DNA from: Comamonadaceae bacterium
Lineage (GTDB): Bacteria; Pseudomonadota; Gammaproteobacteria; Burkholderiales; Burkholderiaceae_C
NCBI GenBank assembly: GCA_013823485.1
Contig: PNMF01000004.1
Coordinates: 1 to 52,524 of the forward strand
Length of the DNA: 52,524 nt
Reading direction: 5' to 3'
The notes below the pieces were generated by a model. The model had not been told where the DNA came from, ran no database searches, and was given only the letters and a program-made list of their open reading frames with translations. Positions 18,545 through 26,085 of this stretch are shown here, piece by piece (position 1 is the stretch's first letter; every line of letters begins with the position of its first letter). The position numbers and the translations under genes are program-made.

Positions 18545-18573
18545 AGATTACGCCTGCCCGACGGTGACTTCAA
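18545..18573 (-). promoter_or_regulatory. Candidate promoter of the small RNA
   Basis: On the minus strand TTGAAG (18573-18568) and TAATCT (18550-18545) are separated by exactly 17 bp. The -35 is a fair match to the sigma-70 consensus and the -10 a weak one. The predicted start about seven bases on lands on the first base of the leading hairpin. Confidence 0.5.
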
Positions 18574-18819
18574 GGGGCGACGGGCGCTGCGGCGATGGGG
18601 AATTTTTATGGCCACCGGCAGGCCCATTCGCCGACCCTGGAACCGGATTTCAGGACGCGAAAGGTAGACAAAAACCGATGGACGGTCATTCTCGCGACAC
18701 ATGGGGCCACCCTCCGGAAACCCGCGCCGGGCCTGGGATCGGCGCTCGGACGGCGGAAGCAATGACCTTTTCTTACAAATCCATATTACCGATAAATCTA
18801 TAAAACACGATTCAAAACA

Positions 18820-18848
18820 TTGACTCGATATGTTCGCCTACCTACCAT
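18820..18848 (+). promoter_or_regulatory. Promoter of the lytic transglycosylase gene
   Basis: TTGACT (18820-18825) and TACCAT (18843-18848) with a 17-bp spacer, directly downstream of an AT-rich tract (18755-18819) that could act as an UP element or attract a nucleoid protein. It predicts a leader of about 150 bases. Confidence 0.6.
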
Positions 18849-19004
18849 CCGCGAACTTTGCCCTTCAGGGTATTCCCGGACCGCTGCCGCCCTCCCCGGC
18901 GGAGTCGGCCCCCGGTGCAACGAAGCACCGGACCCGATGGCGTCCCCCCGTCCTACGAGGCCGGCTTCGCAGAGAAGTCCGCCTCGCCGCGAAAGGAGCG
19001 ACAC

Positions 19005-19889
19005 ATGAACAACCCGATCCGACGGGCACCGGCCAGCAGCCGGGCCCTGGCTTCTGCCAGGACCGCCATGACCGATGCCTACCGAGGCTTTTACGACATC
19101 ACGCACAACAGCCTGGCGCTGCTGGGCACCCTGCTGGCGGTCGCCGTGGTGGTGCTGGGCTTCCGGGCCGACCTGCGGGCCAGCGCCGAAGAGCAGCTGC
19201 TCGGCTGGCTGCTGCAGCGCCAGGAGGCCGCGAGCGTGGAACAGCTGGTCACGGCCGAGCCGAACGCGGTCGACCGCGTGACCGCCGCCGACCTGTCCGC
19301 CCTGCCGGAACAGCAGGCCAAGGTCACCCAGTGGCTCAGCCGCAAGTACCGGGTGGCGCCCGAGCCGCTGGCCGCTCTGGTCACCGAGGCCTATGCCGTG
19401 GGCGAGAAGGCGCGGCTGGACCCTACCCTGATCCTGGCCGTGATGGCGGTTGAATCGCGCTTCAACCCGTTTGCCCAGAGCCCGGTGGGCGCGCAGGGCC
19501 TGATGCAGGTGCTGACCCGGGTGCACACCGACAAGTACGAGGACTTCGGGGGCCAGCTGGCGGCCTTCGACCCGGTGTCCAACCTGCGGGTCGGCGTGCA
19601 GGTGCTGCAGGACGCGGTGCGCCGCGCCGGCTCGATCGAGGGTGGCCTGCGCCTGTACGTGGGCGCCGTCACCACCGATGGCAGCTGGTACATCGACCGG
19701 GTGCTGGCCGAGCACGCCCGGATCCAGAGCGTGGCCCTGGGCCGCGCCGTGCCGCGCCCTGCACCGGTCGCACAGCCCATCCCGGTCAAGCAGCAGGAAG
19801 GCCAGCCGGCACGCCAGGTGCCCGCCACCGAGCTGGAGGCGGTGGTGCCGGCCGGATCACCCTCGCCGGCGGCGGTCATCCCGTCCTGA
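19005..19889 (+). CDS. Membrane-anchored lytic transglycosylase (SLT domain)
   Basis: 294 aa. An N-terminal helix (LALLGTLLAVAVVVLGF, about 38-54) anchors it in the inner membrane. The soluble-lytic-transglycosylase domain follows with the catalytic Glu in AVESRFNPFAQSPVGAQGLM (near residue 148), which cleaves the MurNAc-GlcNAc bond of peptidoglycan with 1,6-anhydro ring formation. A Pro/Gln/Ala-rich tail ends the protein. The ATG at 19005 is chosen because AAAGGAG stands at ideal spacing; the frame is open upstream. The leader contains two strong stems, CCGGTGC/GCACCGG and GAGGCCGGCTTC/GAAGTCCGCCTC (one mismatch), the second just before the ribosome-binding site, so translation may be structure-controlled. 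Confidence 0.92.
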   Translation: MNNPIRRAPASSRALASARTAMTDAYRGFYDITHNSLALLGTLLAVAVVVLGFRADLRASAEEQLLGWLLQRQEAASVEQLVTAEPNAVDRVTAADLSALPEQQAKVTQWLSRKYRVAPEPLAALVTEAYAVGEKARLDPTLILAVMAVESRFNPFAQSPVGAQGLMQVLTRVHTDKYEDFGGQLAAFDPVSNLRVGVQVLQDAVRRAGSIEGGLRLYVGAVTTDGSWYIDRVLAEHARIQSVALGRAVPRPAPVAQPIPVKQQEGQPARQVPATELEAVVPAGSPSPAAVIPS

Positions 19890-19928
19890 CGCCCCCGCCG
19901 GGCCCGGGTGCTCGGCTAGAATCCGCGC

Positions 19929-20077
19929 GTGCGCAACTGGCGATAGGCAGCCACCTCAAGGGGTCGGCCGCTGACGTGGCCCCCCGGCCTGCCCGGGACA
20001 ACCACTGGGAAGCGCACCGCCCGGACCCGATGGTGCGTGCGTTCAGCCGTTCGCCTGGGCAGCCCTTGTCAGCGCAC
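19929..20077 (+). promoter_or_regulatory. ZTP/ZMP riboswitch (pfl motif) controlling glyA
   Basis: The closing stem GTGCGC (19929-19934) pairs with GCGCAC (20072-20077). Inside are the class hallmarks: AACTGGCG near the 5' end, a GTGG...CCAC stem followed by TGGGAAGCGCACCG (about 20014-20028), and the 3' pseudoknot half GCCGTTCGCCTGGGCAG (about 20046-20062). pfl RNAs sense the purine-pathway intermediate ZMP/ZTP, which builds up when 10-formyl-tetrahydrofolate is scarce, and switch on one-carbon genes; glyA is a known target. A TAGAAT -10 at 19918-19923 would start transcription at about 19930. No terminator follows, so control of translation is more likely. Confidence 0.87.
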
Positions 20078-20118
20078 AAGGAACCAACCCTTCACAGGAC
20101 TGCCTCCTCAGGATTGCC

Positions 20119-21363
20119 ATGTACGACCGCAACATCCTCATCGAACAAACCGACCCCGAGCTGTTTGCCGCCATCCGGGCTGAAAACGCGCGCCAGGAAC
20201 ACCACATCGAGCTGATCGCCAGCGAAAACTACGCCTCCCCGGCCGTCATGGCCGCGCAGGGCACCCAGCTGACCAACAAGTACGCCGAGGGCTACCCGGG
20301 CAAGCGCTACTACGGCGGCTGTGAATACGTGGACGTGGCCGAGCAGCTGGCCATCGACCGGGTCAAGCAGCTGTTCGGCGCCGACGCCGCCAACGTGCAG
20401 CCGCACTGCGGCGCCTCCGCCAACGAGGCCGTCTTCCTGGCCTTCCTGAAGCCCGGCGACACCATCATGGGCATGAGCCTGGCCGAAGGCGGTCACCTGA
20501 CCCACGGCATGCCGCTGAACATGTCCGGCAAGTGGTTCAACGTGGTGTCCTACGGCCTCAACGCCCAGGAAGAAATCGACTATGAAGCCATGGAAGCCAA
20601 GGCCCGCGAGACCCGGCCGAAGCTCATCATTGCCGGCGCCTCCGCCTACAGCCTGCGCATCGACTTCGAGCGCTTCGCCCGCATTGCCCAGGAAGTCGGC
20701 GCCGTCTTCCTGGTGGACATGGCCCACTACGCCGGCCTGATCGCTGCCGGCGTCTACCCCAACCCGGTGCCCCATGCCGACGTGGTGACCTCCACCACCC
20801 ACAAGAGCCTGCGCGGCCCGCGCGGCGGCATCATCCTGATGAAGGCCCAGCACGAGAAGGCGATCAACAGCGCCATCTTCCCCGGCCTGCAGGGTGGCCC
20901 GCTGATGCACGTGATCGCGGCCAAGGCAGTGGCCTTCAAGGAAGCCCTCACCCCCGAGTTCAAGCTGTACCAGCAGCAGGTGATCCGTAACGCCCAGGTC
21001 GTGGCCGAGACGCTCACCCAGCGCGGCCTGCGCATCGTCAGCGGCCGCACCGAGAGCCACGTCATGCTGGTCGACCTGCGTGCCAAGGGCATCACCGGCA
21101 AGGAAGCCGAGGCCGTGCTGGGCCAGGCCCACATGACCATCAACAAGAACGCCATCCCCAACGACCCCGAGAAGCCGATGGTCACCAGCGGCGTGCGCAT
21201 CGGCACCCCGGCCATGACCACCCGCGGCTTCAAGGACGACGAGGCCCGCGCCACCGCCCACCTGATCGCCGACGTGCTGGACAACCCGCGCGATGCGGCC
21301 AACATCGAGGCGGTGCGCGCCAAGGTGAACGCCCTGACCGCGCGCTTCCCGGTGTACAAGTGA
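20119..21363 (+). CDS. glyA: Serine hydroxymethyltransferase
   Basis: 414-aa PLP enzyme that converts serine and tetrahydrofolate to glycine and 5,10-methylene-tetrahydrofolate, the main one-carbon source. It shows [11 protein letters not shown], the YYGGCEYVD motif, and the PLP lysine in [13 protein letters not shown] (near residue 229). Length is normal. It is preceded by a ZTP/ZMP riboswitch, which would raise its expression when formyl-folate runs short. A hairpin-rich repeat separates it from nrdR. Confidence 0.98.
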   Translation: MYDRNILIEQTDPELFAAIRAENARQEHHIELIASENYASPAVMAAQGTQLTNKYAEGYPGKRYYGGCEYVDVAEQLAIDRVKQLFGADAANVQPHCGASANEAVFLAFLKPGDTIMGMSLAEGGHLTHGMPLNMSGKWFNVVSYGLNAQEEIDYEAMEAKARETRPKLIIAGASAYSLRIDFERFARIAQEVGAVFLVDMAHYAGLIAAGVYPNPVPHADVVTSTTHKSLRGPRGGIILMKAQHEKAINSAIFPGLQGGPLMHVIAAKAVAFKEALTPEFKLYQQQVIRNAQVVAETLTQRGLRIVSGRTESHVMLVDLRAKGITGKEAEAVLGQAHMTINKNAIPNDPEKPMVTSGVRIGTPAMTTRGFKDDEARATAHLIADVLDNPRDAANIEAVRAKVNALTARFPVYK

Positions 21364-21450
21364 CACCTCCACGCTCCACCGCTGCGCGGGTCGCTGCCCC
21401 CCGAGGGGGCGCGAATCCGGCTTGGGGCGGCCCGGCGCCGGATTGCATGC
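21364..21450. repeat. GC-rich double-hairpin intergenic repeat (REP-like)
   Basis: Two stems: GCCCCC/GGGGGC with loop CGA (21396-21410) and AATCCGGC/GCCGGATT (21414-21444), preceded by CGCTGCGCGGGTCGCTG. I recall near-identical blocks scattered between genes in Comamonadaceae chromosomes, so I call it a dispersed repeat. It may also end glyA transcripts. Confidence 0.6.
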
Positions 21451-21475
21451 CTGCCGCTGCGTGAGGAGCTGAACG

Positions 21476-21925
21476 ATGAAGTGCCCGTTTTGCGGTCATC
21501 TGGAGACCCAGGTCGTGGAGACCCGGGTGTCGGAGGACGCGGACTTCATCCGCCGCCGTCGGCAGTGCGGCCACTGCGAGAAGCGCTTCACCACCTACGA
21601 GCGGCCCGAGGTGAGCTTTCCGGCGGTGGTCAAGAAGGACGGCCGGCGGGTCGACTATGTGCCGGCCAAGCTGCGCGGCTCGTTCGCGCTGGCCTTGCGC
21701 AAACGGCCGGTGAGCACCGAACAGGTCGACGCCGCCATCGAGCGCATCGAGGAAAAGCTGCTCAACCTGGGCACCCGCGAGGTGCCGGCCGCCCGGCTGG
21801 GCGAGATGGTGATGCGCGAGCTGAAAAAGCTCGACAAGGTGGCCTACATCCGGTTTGCCAGCGTCTACCGCAGCTTCGAGGACATCGACGAATTCCGGGC
21901 GCTGGTCGACGAGGTCAAGCGCTGA
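21476..21925 (+). CDS. nrdR: Transcriptional repressor NrdR
   Basis: 149-aa regulator of ribonucleotide reductase genes. The N-terminal zinc ribbon MKCPFCGH...QCGHCEKRF provides four Cys ligands (residues 3, 6, and the CGHC pair near 31-34), and the C-terminal ATP-cone (from about residue 49, [16 protein letters not shown]) senses ATP/dATP. Length is exactly typical. ribD follows 7 bp after its stop, the common nrdR-ribD arrangement. Confidence 0.98.
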   Translation: MKCPFCGHLETQVVETRVSEDADFIRRRRQCGHCEKRFTTYERPEVSFPAVVKKDGRRVDYVPAKLRGSFALALRKRPVSTEQVDAAIERIEEKLLNLGTREVPAARLGEMVMRELKKLDKVAYIRFASVYRSFEDIDEFRALVDEVKR

Positions 21926-21932
21926 GTTCCGG

Positions 21933-23060
21933 GTGGACACCGACCTGATCCATCTGCAGGCCGCGCTGGATGCCAGCCGGCACTCGCTGACCCTGTCCAA
22001 CCCCAACCCCCGGGTCGGCTGCGTGCTGGTGGCGGCCGATGGCCGCGTCATCGGCACCGGCCACACCCAGCAGGCCGGTGGCCCGCACGCCGAGGTCATG
22101 GCGCTGCGCGATGCCGTGTCGCGCAGCGAGCCCACCCTGGGTGCCACCGCCTATGTAACGCTGGAGCCCTGCTCCCACTTCGGCCGCACCCCGCCCTGCT
22201 GCGATGCGCTGCTGCAGGCCCGGGTGGCCCGGGTGGTGGTGGCCTGCGGTGATCCCAACCCGCTGGTGGCTGGCCGAGGCCTGTCACGGCTGCGCGAAGC
22301 CGGTGTGCCGGTCGACCTGATGCCCCCTGACAGCCCGCTGGCGCTGGCGATGCGCGAACTCAACATCGGCTTCTTCCACCGCATGGAGCGCGGGCGTCCC
22401 TGGGTGCGCATGAAGCTGGCGGCCTCGCTCGATGGCATCACCGCGCTGGGCAACGGCCAGAGCCAGTGGATCACCGGCCCCGAGGCGCGCGCCGACGGCC
22501 ATGCCTGGCGGGCCCGGGCCTGCGCGGTGCTGACCGGCATCGGCACGGTGGCCGAAGACAACCCCCGGCTGGACGTTCGCGAACTGCCGGTCAGCCGCCA
22601 GCCCGACCTGGTGGTGATCGATTCACACCTGCGCACGCCGCCCGACGCCCGCCTGTTCGAGCCGGCCCACGGCGGCATGGGCCGTCGCATCCACATCTTT
22701 CACGCGGTGCCGGATGCAGCGGCCGCATCGGCGCTGGCGGCGCGTGGCGCCCGCCTGCAGCAGCTTCCGGGCGCCGGCGGCAAGGTGGACCTGAAGGCCA
22801 TGATCGAGGCGCTCGGCCAGCTCGAGATCAACGAGCTGCATGTGGAAGCCGGCTACAAGCTCAACGGTTCGCTGCTGCGGGCCGGGCTGGTGGACGAGCT
22901 GCTGGTCTACCTGGCGCCCACGCTGCTGGGCGAGGGTGCCGGGCTGGCACATCTGGGCGCCCTGGAGCGCCTGTCGGACGGCGTGCAGCTGCGCTGGACC
23001 GACATGGAGCCGGTGGGGAAAGACATCCGTCTGAGGGCCACCGTGATCCGTCGGTCTTGA
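21933..23060 (+). CDS. ribD: Bifunctional pyrimidine deaminase/reductase of riboflavin synthesis
   Basis: 375 aa with a GTG start 7 bp after nrdR. The N-terminal cytidine-deaminase-like domain has the zinc/proton-shuttle HAEVMAL (near residue 53) and PCSHFGRTPPC. The C-terminal reductase domain begins near MKLAASLDGITALGNGQSQW and carries the NADPH-binding reductase fold. It carries out the second and third steps from GTP to riboflavin. The frame is open upstream into nrdR, but the GTG gives the conserved N-terminus. The rest of the pathway resumes at ribE, beyond a pilin cluster. Confidence 0.96.
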   Translation: MDTDLIHLQAALDASRHSLTLSNPNPRVGCVLVAADGRVIGTGHTQQAGGPHAEVMALRDAVSRSEPTLGATAYVTLEPCSHFGRTPPCCDALLQARVARVVVACGDPNPLVAGRGLSRLREAGVPVDLMPPDSPLALAMRELNIGFFHRMERGRPWVRMKLAASLDGITALGNGQSQWITGPEARADGHAWRARACAVLTGIGTVAEDNPRLDVRELPVSRQPDLVVIDSHLRTPPDARLFEPAHGGMGRRIHIFHAVPDAAAASALAARGARLQQLPGAGGKVDLKAMIEALGQLEINELHVEAGYKLNGSLLRAGLVDELLVYLAPTLLGEGAGLAHLGALERLSDGVQLRWTDMEPVGKDIRLRATVIRRS

Positions 23061-23162
23061 ACCGCTTTTTGAATACCTGAGAACTCATCCGTTCATCGAT
23101 ACGGATTTCAACTCCATCGGAATGAGTACTTTGTAGTTATCTGAAAAACTACATTCGTGGGC

Positions 23163-23741
23163 ATGAACAAGCCCACCTCTTCCTTGCGCAATGCCGGTTC
23201 ACGGGGCCTGTCGCTCATCGAGATGATGGTGGCAGTGACCGTGCTCGGCACCCTCGTTGCACTCGCAGCGCCTTCGTTTGCCCGCATCGGCGAACGCTAC
23301 AAGGTCGACAGTGTGCAGGCCGACCTGGTCACGGCGCTGCAGTCCGCCCGTGCGGAGGCGGTGAATCAGGGCCGCACCGTCACCCTGCGGCGCCTCGCGG
23401 GCTGCCCGGAAGCGACCCACCCGGCCGACTGGCGCTGCGGCTGGGAAAGCTTCATCGACCGCAACCGCAACCGGACACGTGACCCGGACGACACGCTGCT
23501 CAGCAACCATGGCCCGGTGCGGGGCCACCAGATCCTGCTGGAGGGACCCCGGGACGACAGCCTGGCGTACTCGGCACTGGGACGCAGCGATGTCGCCACG
23601 CAAGGGCTGCGGATCACGCCGGACCGCAGCACCACAGCCGGCACCACAGCCGGCACCACTGTCGGCACCGGGCTGCGGCGCCTCTGCATCGAGTTCGGCG
23701 GCACCCGCCTGCGGGTGGTCGAAGGCAGCCACCCATGCTGA
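23163..23741 (+). CDS. FimT/GspH-family type IV minor pilin (first copy)
   Basis: 192 aa. Type IV prepilin leader: RNAGSRG is cleaved before LSLIEMMVAVTVLGTLVAL, with Glu at +5 of the mature protein. A GspH/FimT-type domain follows with the GCPEATHPADWRCGW cysteine pair and a terminal Cys. FimT-like minor pilins prime pilus assembly and in some species bind DNA for uptake. I prefer the ATG at 23163 to a GTG two codons earlier. A 12-bp minisatellite near the 3' end encodes TAGTTAGTTVGT. The upstream gap is AT-rich and includes the inverted repeat TGTAGTT/AACTACA (23132-23153), possibly its operator. Its end overlaps the next gene by 7 bp. Confidence 0.88.
   Translation: MNKPTSSLRNAGSRGLSLIEMMVAVTVLGTLVALAAPSFARIGERYKVDSVQADLVTALQSARAEAVNQGRTVTLRRLAGCPEATHPADWRCGWESFIDRNRNRTRDPDDTLLSNHGPVRGHQILLEGPRDDSLAYSALGRSDVATQGLRITPDRSTTAGTTAGTTVGTGLRRLCIEFGGTRLRVVEGSHPC
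23628..23663 (+). repeat. 12-bp tandem repeat inside fimT-like gene
   Basis: Three in-frame copies: AGCACCACAGCC, GGCACCACAGCC and GGCACCACTGTC, then a partial GGCACC. They encode a Thr/Gly/Ala linker, so copy-number change would keep the frame. Confidence 0.85.
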
Positions 23742-24295
23742 CCCGGCCGAAACCGTCAAGGTCACGCAGGGCGTCTCGCTCCGCCGGATTCACGCTGGTC
23801 GAGCTGCTGACCGTCATCACCCTGCTGGCCACGCTGTCGGCCATGGCCGCACCGGCCATGGTCGGCATGATGGTCCGCCACCGTGTCGACATCTTGAGGT
23901 CCGAACTCATGCAGTCGATGCAGCAGGCACGCTCGGAGGCCATGGCGCGCGGCAGCACGGTCACGCTGACCCGGCTGACCGGTTGCAGTACCGCACTGCT
24001 GAATGCCACCGACTGGAGTTGCGGCTGGACCACCTTCGTCGACATGGACGCGGACGGCGAGGAGGAAGCCGGTGATCTGCGGCTCCAGTCGGTCAGCGTG
24101 CCGGTCGGGGTGAGACTCACCAAGCCCACCACGCCCAACAGCAGCCAGCAGTTCAACCAGTTCGGCCAGAGCGTTACGCTGGGCCAGCGTTTCGAGCTCA
24201 GCCCGATGGACAGCCAGTACGCAGCCCTGGCCGGATCGGTCTGCTACTCCACCGGGACCCGGCTGCGCTTCAAGCAGGGGACGGGGTCATGCTGA
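23735..24295 (+). CDS. FimT/GspH-family type IV minor pilin (second copy)
   Basis: 186 aa and a clear paralogue of the preceding gene. The leader RRASRSAG is cut before FTLVELLTVITLLATLSAM (Phe at +1, Glu at +5). The same spacing of LTGC...DWSCGW cysteines and a terminal Cys support a conserved disulfide pattern. It overlaps both neighbours by 7 bp using the identical ATGCTGA junction, so the set is translationally coupled. Unlike the rest of the cluster it looks intact. Confidence 0.9.
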   Translation: MLTRPKPSRSRRASRSAGFTLVELLTVITLLATLSAMAAPAMVGMMVRHRVDILRSELMQSMQQARSEAMARGSTVTLTRLTGCSTALLNATDWSCGWTTFVDMDADGEEEAGDLRLQSVSVPVGVRLTKPTTPNSSQQFNQFGQSVTLGQRFELSPMDSQYAALAGSVCYSTGTRLRFKQGTGSC

Positions 24296-26085
24296 ACCAC
24301 CAACGCGGTGCGTCGTTGCTGGAAGCGCTGGTGGCCCTGTTCCTGGTGGCCTTCGGGTTGCTGGCCATGGCCGGGATGCAGGTTCGGGCGCTGAATGAAA
24401 CCCGCAACAGCGCTGCGCGCAATGTTGCATCGCAGATGGCCTCGGACCTGCTGGACAGGATGCTGCTCAATACCGGCGCCCGGACCGCAGCCAACCAGAA
24501 CAGCCCGTACCAGACCACGTGGGGAACGGTTGCTGCCGCGCCGGTCGACTGCCGTTCGACGCCTTGCAACCCGACGCAGCTGGCGCAGTTCGACCTCTGG
24601 CAGTGGAAGTCGGCCGTGGCGCAGCAGCTGGGCGTCAACACCGATTCGGGCTGCGGTGCCTACAACGGCATGCGGCTCATCGACAGGACCCATCGGACCA
24701 ACCTGACCAACTGGATCGACAACCTGACCTTGCCCAACCCGAGCAACACGCCATCGCATCTGGCGATGAAGAGGGTGCTCGACTACTTCAGCTCGAAAAG
24801 CAACTACAACCCCTGGCGGAACAACCCGCAAACCCCGGGCGACACGTCGGAGCTGAGTTGCCGCAAGTCGTTTCACGTGTTCATGACCGATGGCTCCTGG
24901 AACAGCGTGTACGCCAGCTTCAAGGACGGCGACGGTGTGGTCATGGGGGGCGGCAACGCCGACGGTGTCTCGCGAGACCTGCCGGACAGCGTCCGGTACG
25001 ACGCCGCCTCCGCACAGACCCGGTTCTACCGCGATACCCGGGGCATCCCGGCCATCAGCACCTTTTCGGACCTGGCGTTCCACATGTGGGCCACCGACCT
25101 GCGGACCGATCTGGCCAACGACGTGAAATTCCGGCAGAAGGTCAGCACCAACGAGATGTACGGCACCACCGCCATCACACCGTACTGGAACCCCAAGAAC
25201 AACCCGGCCAGCTGGCAGCACATCGTCACCTACACCATCGGGTTCAAGGGTGCCGCCGAAAAATGGACAGGCGACATCCAGTGGGCGGGCGGCATGTACA
25301 CGGGTGACGGCATCAACAAGCTGGCCCAGGGCAACTACGCCTGGACATCGCCGCTGTGCGGGACCAACCTCAACTCCATCTGCACCGTCGACCAGGGAGT
25401 CAAGGATCCCGGGGTGAACAACCGGCGCAAGCAGGAACTCTGGCACGCCGCCATGAATGGCCGGGGCGTCTTTTTTCCGGCACCGGATGACTCGGCGCTC
25501 ACCGCTGCCTTCCAGTCGATCCTGGCCGACACCCTGCGCAGCAAGCTGGTGCAGCAAACCATCACCGGGCAGGTGGCACGAACCGGTGGCACGACCGACT
25601 TCCGCAACTTCTTCATGACCTCCCGCAATGCGGTGCTCTACACGACGAACACCGCCACATCGCCGCGAGGCTGGTACATCGATCTGCCGCCCACGGGCGA
25701 AAGGCTGCTCAGCAACCCGACCCTCGGCTCCGGCACGCTGGTCCGTTTCAACACCCGGGTGCCGGCCGAATCGCAAACCGAGGGCACCTGCTCCACAACG
25801 CCCCGCCCGGAACTCGGGTTCCTGAACATCGTGAGCGGACTCACCGGCGCCCCCTCGGTCGAACCGGTGTTCCATTCGGCCGACCCCACACTGGACCTCA
25901 GCAACGCCTCGCGGGTGCAGTTCGGCGCCGGAGAATCGGTGGGCATCGAGACGGGCCGACGGACCGTCGTCTTCGACCTGACCAGCGCAGGCGCATCGCC
26001 CAGCGACCAGACCAGAACCTCCCCCCTCGAACTCAACCGGTTCACCTACGTCCCGCGCCGCATCGACTGGCGCATCCTTCCATGA
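24289..26085 (+). CDS. PilV::PilY1 hybrid minor-pilin/tip protein
   Basis: 598 aa joining pieces of two normally separate proteins. Residues 1 to about 117 are PilV-like: leader MLNHQRG, cleavage before ASLLEALVALFLVAFGLLAM, then a pilin start ending in LAQFDLWQWKSAVAQQLG. From about residue 122 (CGAYNGMRLIDRTHR) it is PilY1-like: the von Willebrand-A-type CRKSFHVFMTDGSWN (191-205), DLAFHMWATDLR, YWNPKNNPASWQHIVTYTIG and WHAAMNGRGVFF. The usual large beta-propeller seems missing, because FQSILADTLRSK runs quickly into the late segment SPRGWYIDLPPTGERLLSNP and the native-looking end. pilW and pilX are absent. PilY1 normally exceeds 1000 aa. The parts are recognised from memory; the deletion origin is inferred. 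Confidence 0.75.
   Translation: MLNHQRGASLLEALVALFLVAFGLLAMAGMQVRALNETRNSAARNVASQMASDLLDRMLLNTGARTAANQNSPYQTTWGTVAAAPVDCRSTPCNPTQLAQFDLWQWKSAVAQQLGVNTDSGCGAYNGMRLIDRTHRTNLTNWIDNLTLPNPSNTPSHLAMKRVLDYFSSKSNYNPWRNNPQTPGDTSELSCRKSFHVFMTDGSWNSVYASFKDGDGVVMGGGNADGVSRDLPDSVRYDAASAQTRFYRDTRGIPAISTFSDLAFHMWATDLRTDLANDVKFRQKVSTNEMYGTTAITPYWNPKNNPASWQHIVTYTIGFKGAAEKWTGDIQWAGGMYTGDGINKLAQGNYAWTSPLCGTNLNSICTVDQGVKDPGVNNRRKQELWHAAMNGRGVFFPAPDDSALTAAFQSILADTLRSKLVQQTITGQVARTGGTTDFRNFFMTSRNAVLYTTNTATSPRGWYIDLPPTGERLLSNPTLGSGTLVRFNTRVPAESQTEGTCSTTPRPELGFLNIVSGLTGAPSVEPVFHSADPTLDLSNASRVQFGAGESVGIETGRRTVVFDLTSAGASPSDQTRTSPLELNRFTYVPRRIDWRILP

Larger units (their letters stand above)
18286..19004. other. 719-bp intergenic gap with candidate sRNA and promoter
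   Basis: The longest stretch without a protein gene. The left half (18355-18573) holds a promoter-hairpins-terminator array on the minus strand. 18574-18755 shows nothing I recognise. 18755-18850 is strikingly AT-rich compared with its surroundings and carries the transglycosylase promoter. 18855-19004 is that gene's long, hairpin-rich leader. Confidence 0.8.

Noticed and set aside
18490-18762. 90-codon open frame on the minus strand
   Set aside because: Overlaps the candidate sRNA promoter, is Arg/Ser-rich, and has no ribosome-binding site or family resemblance.
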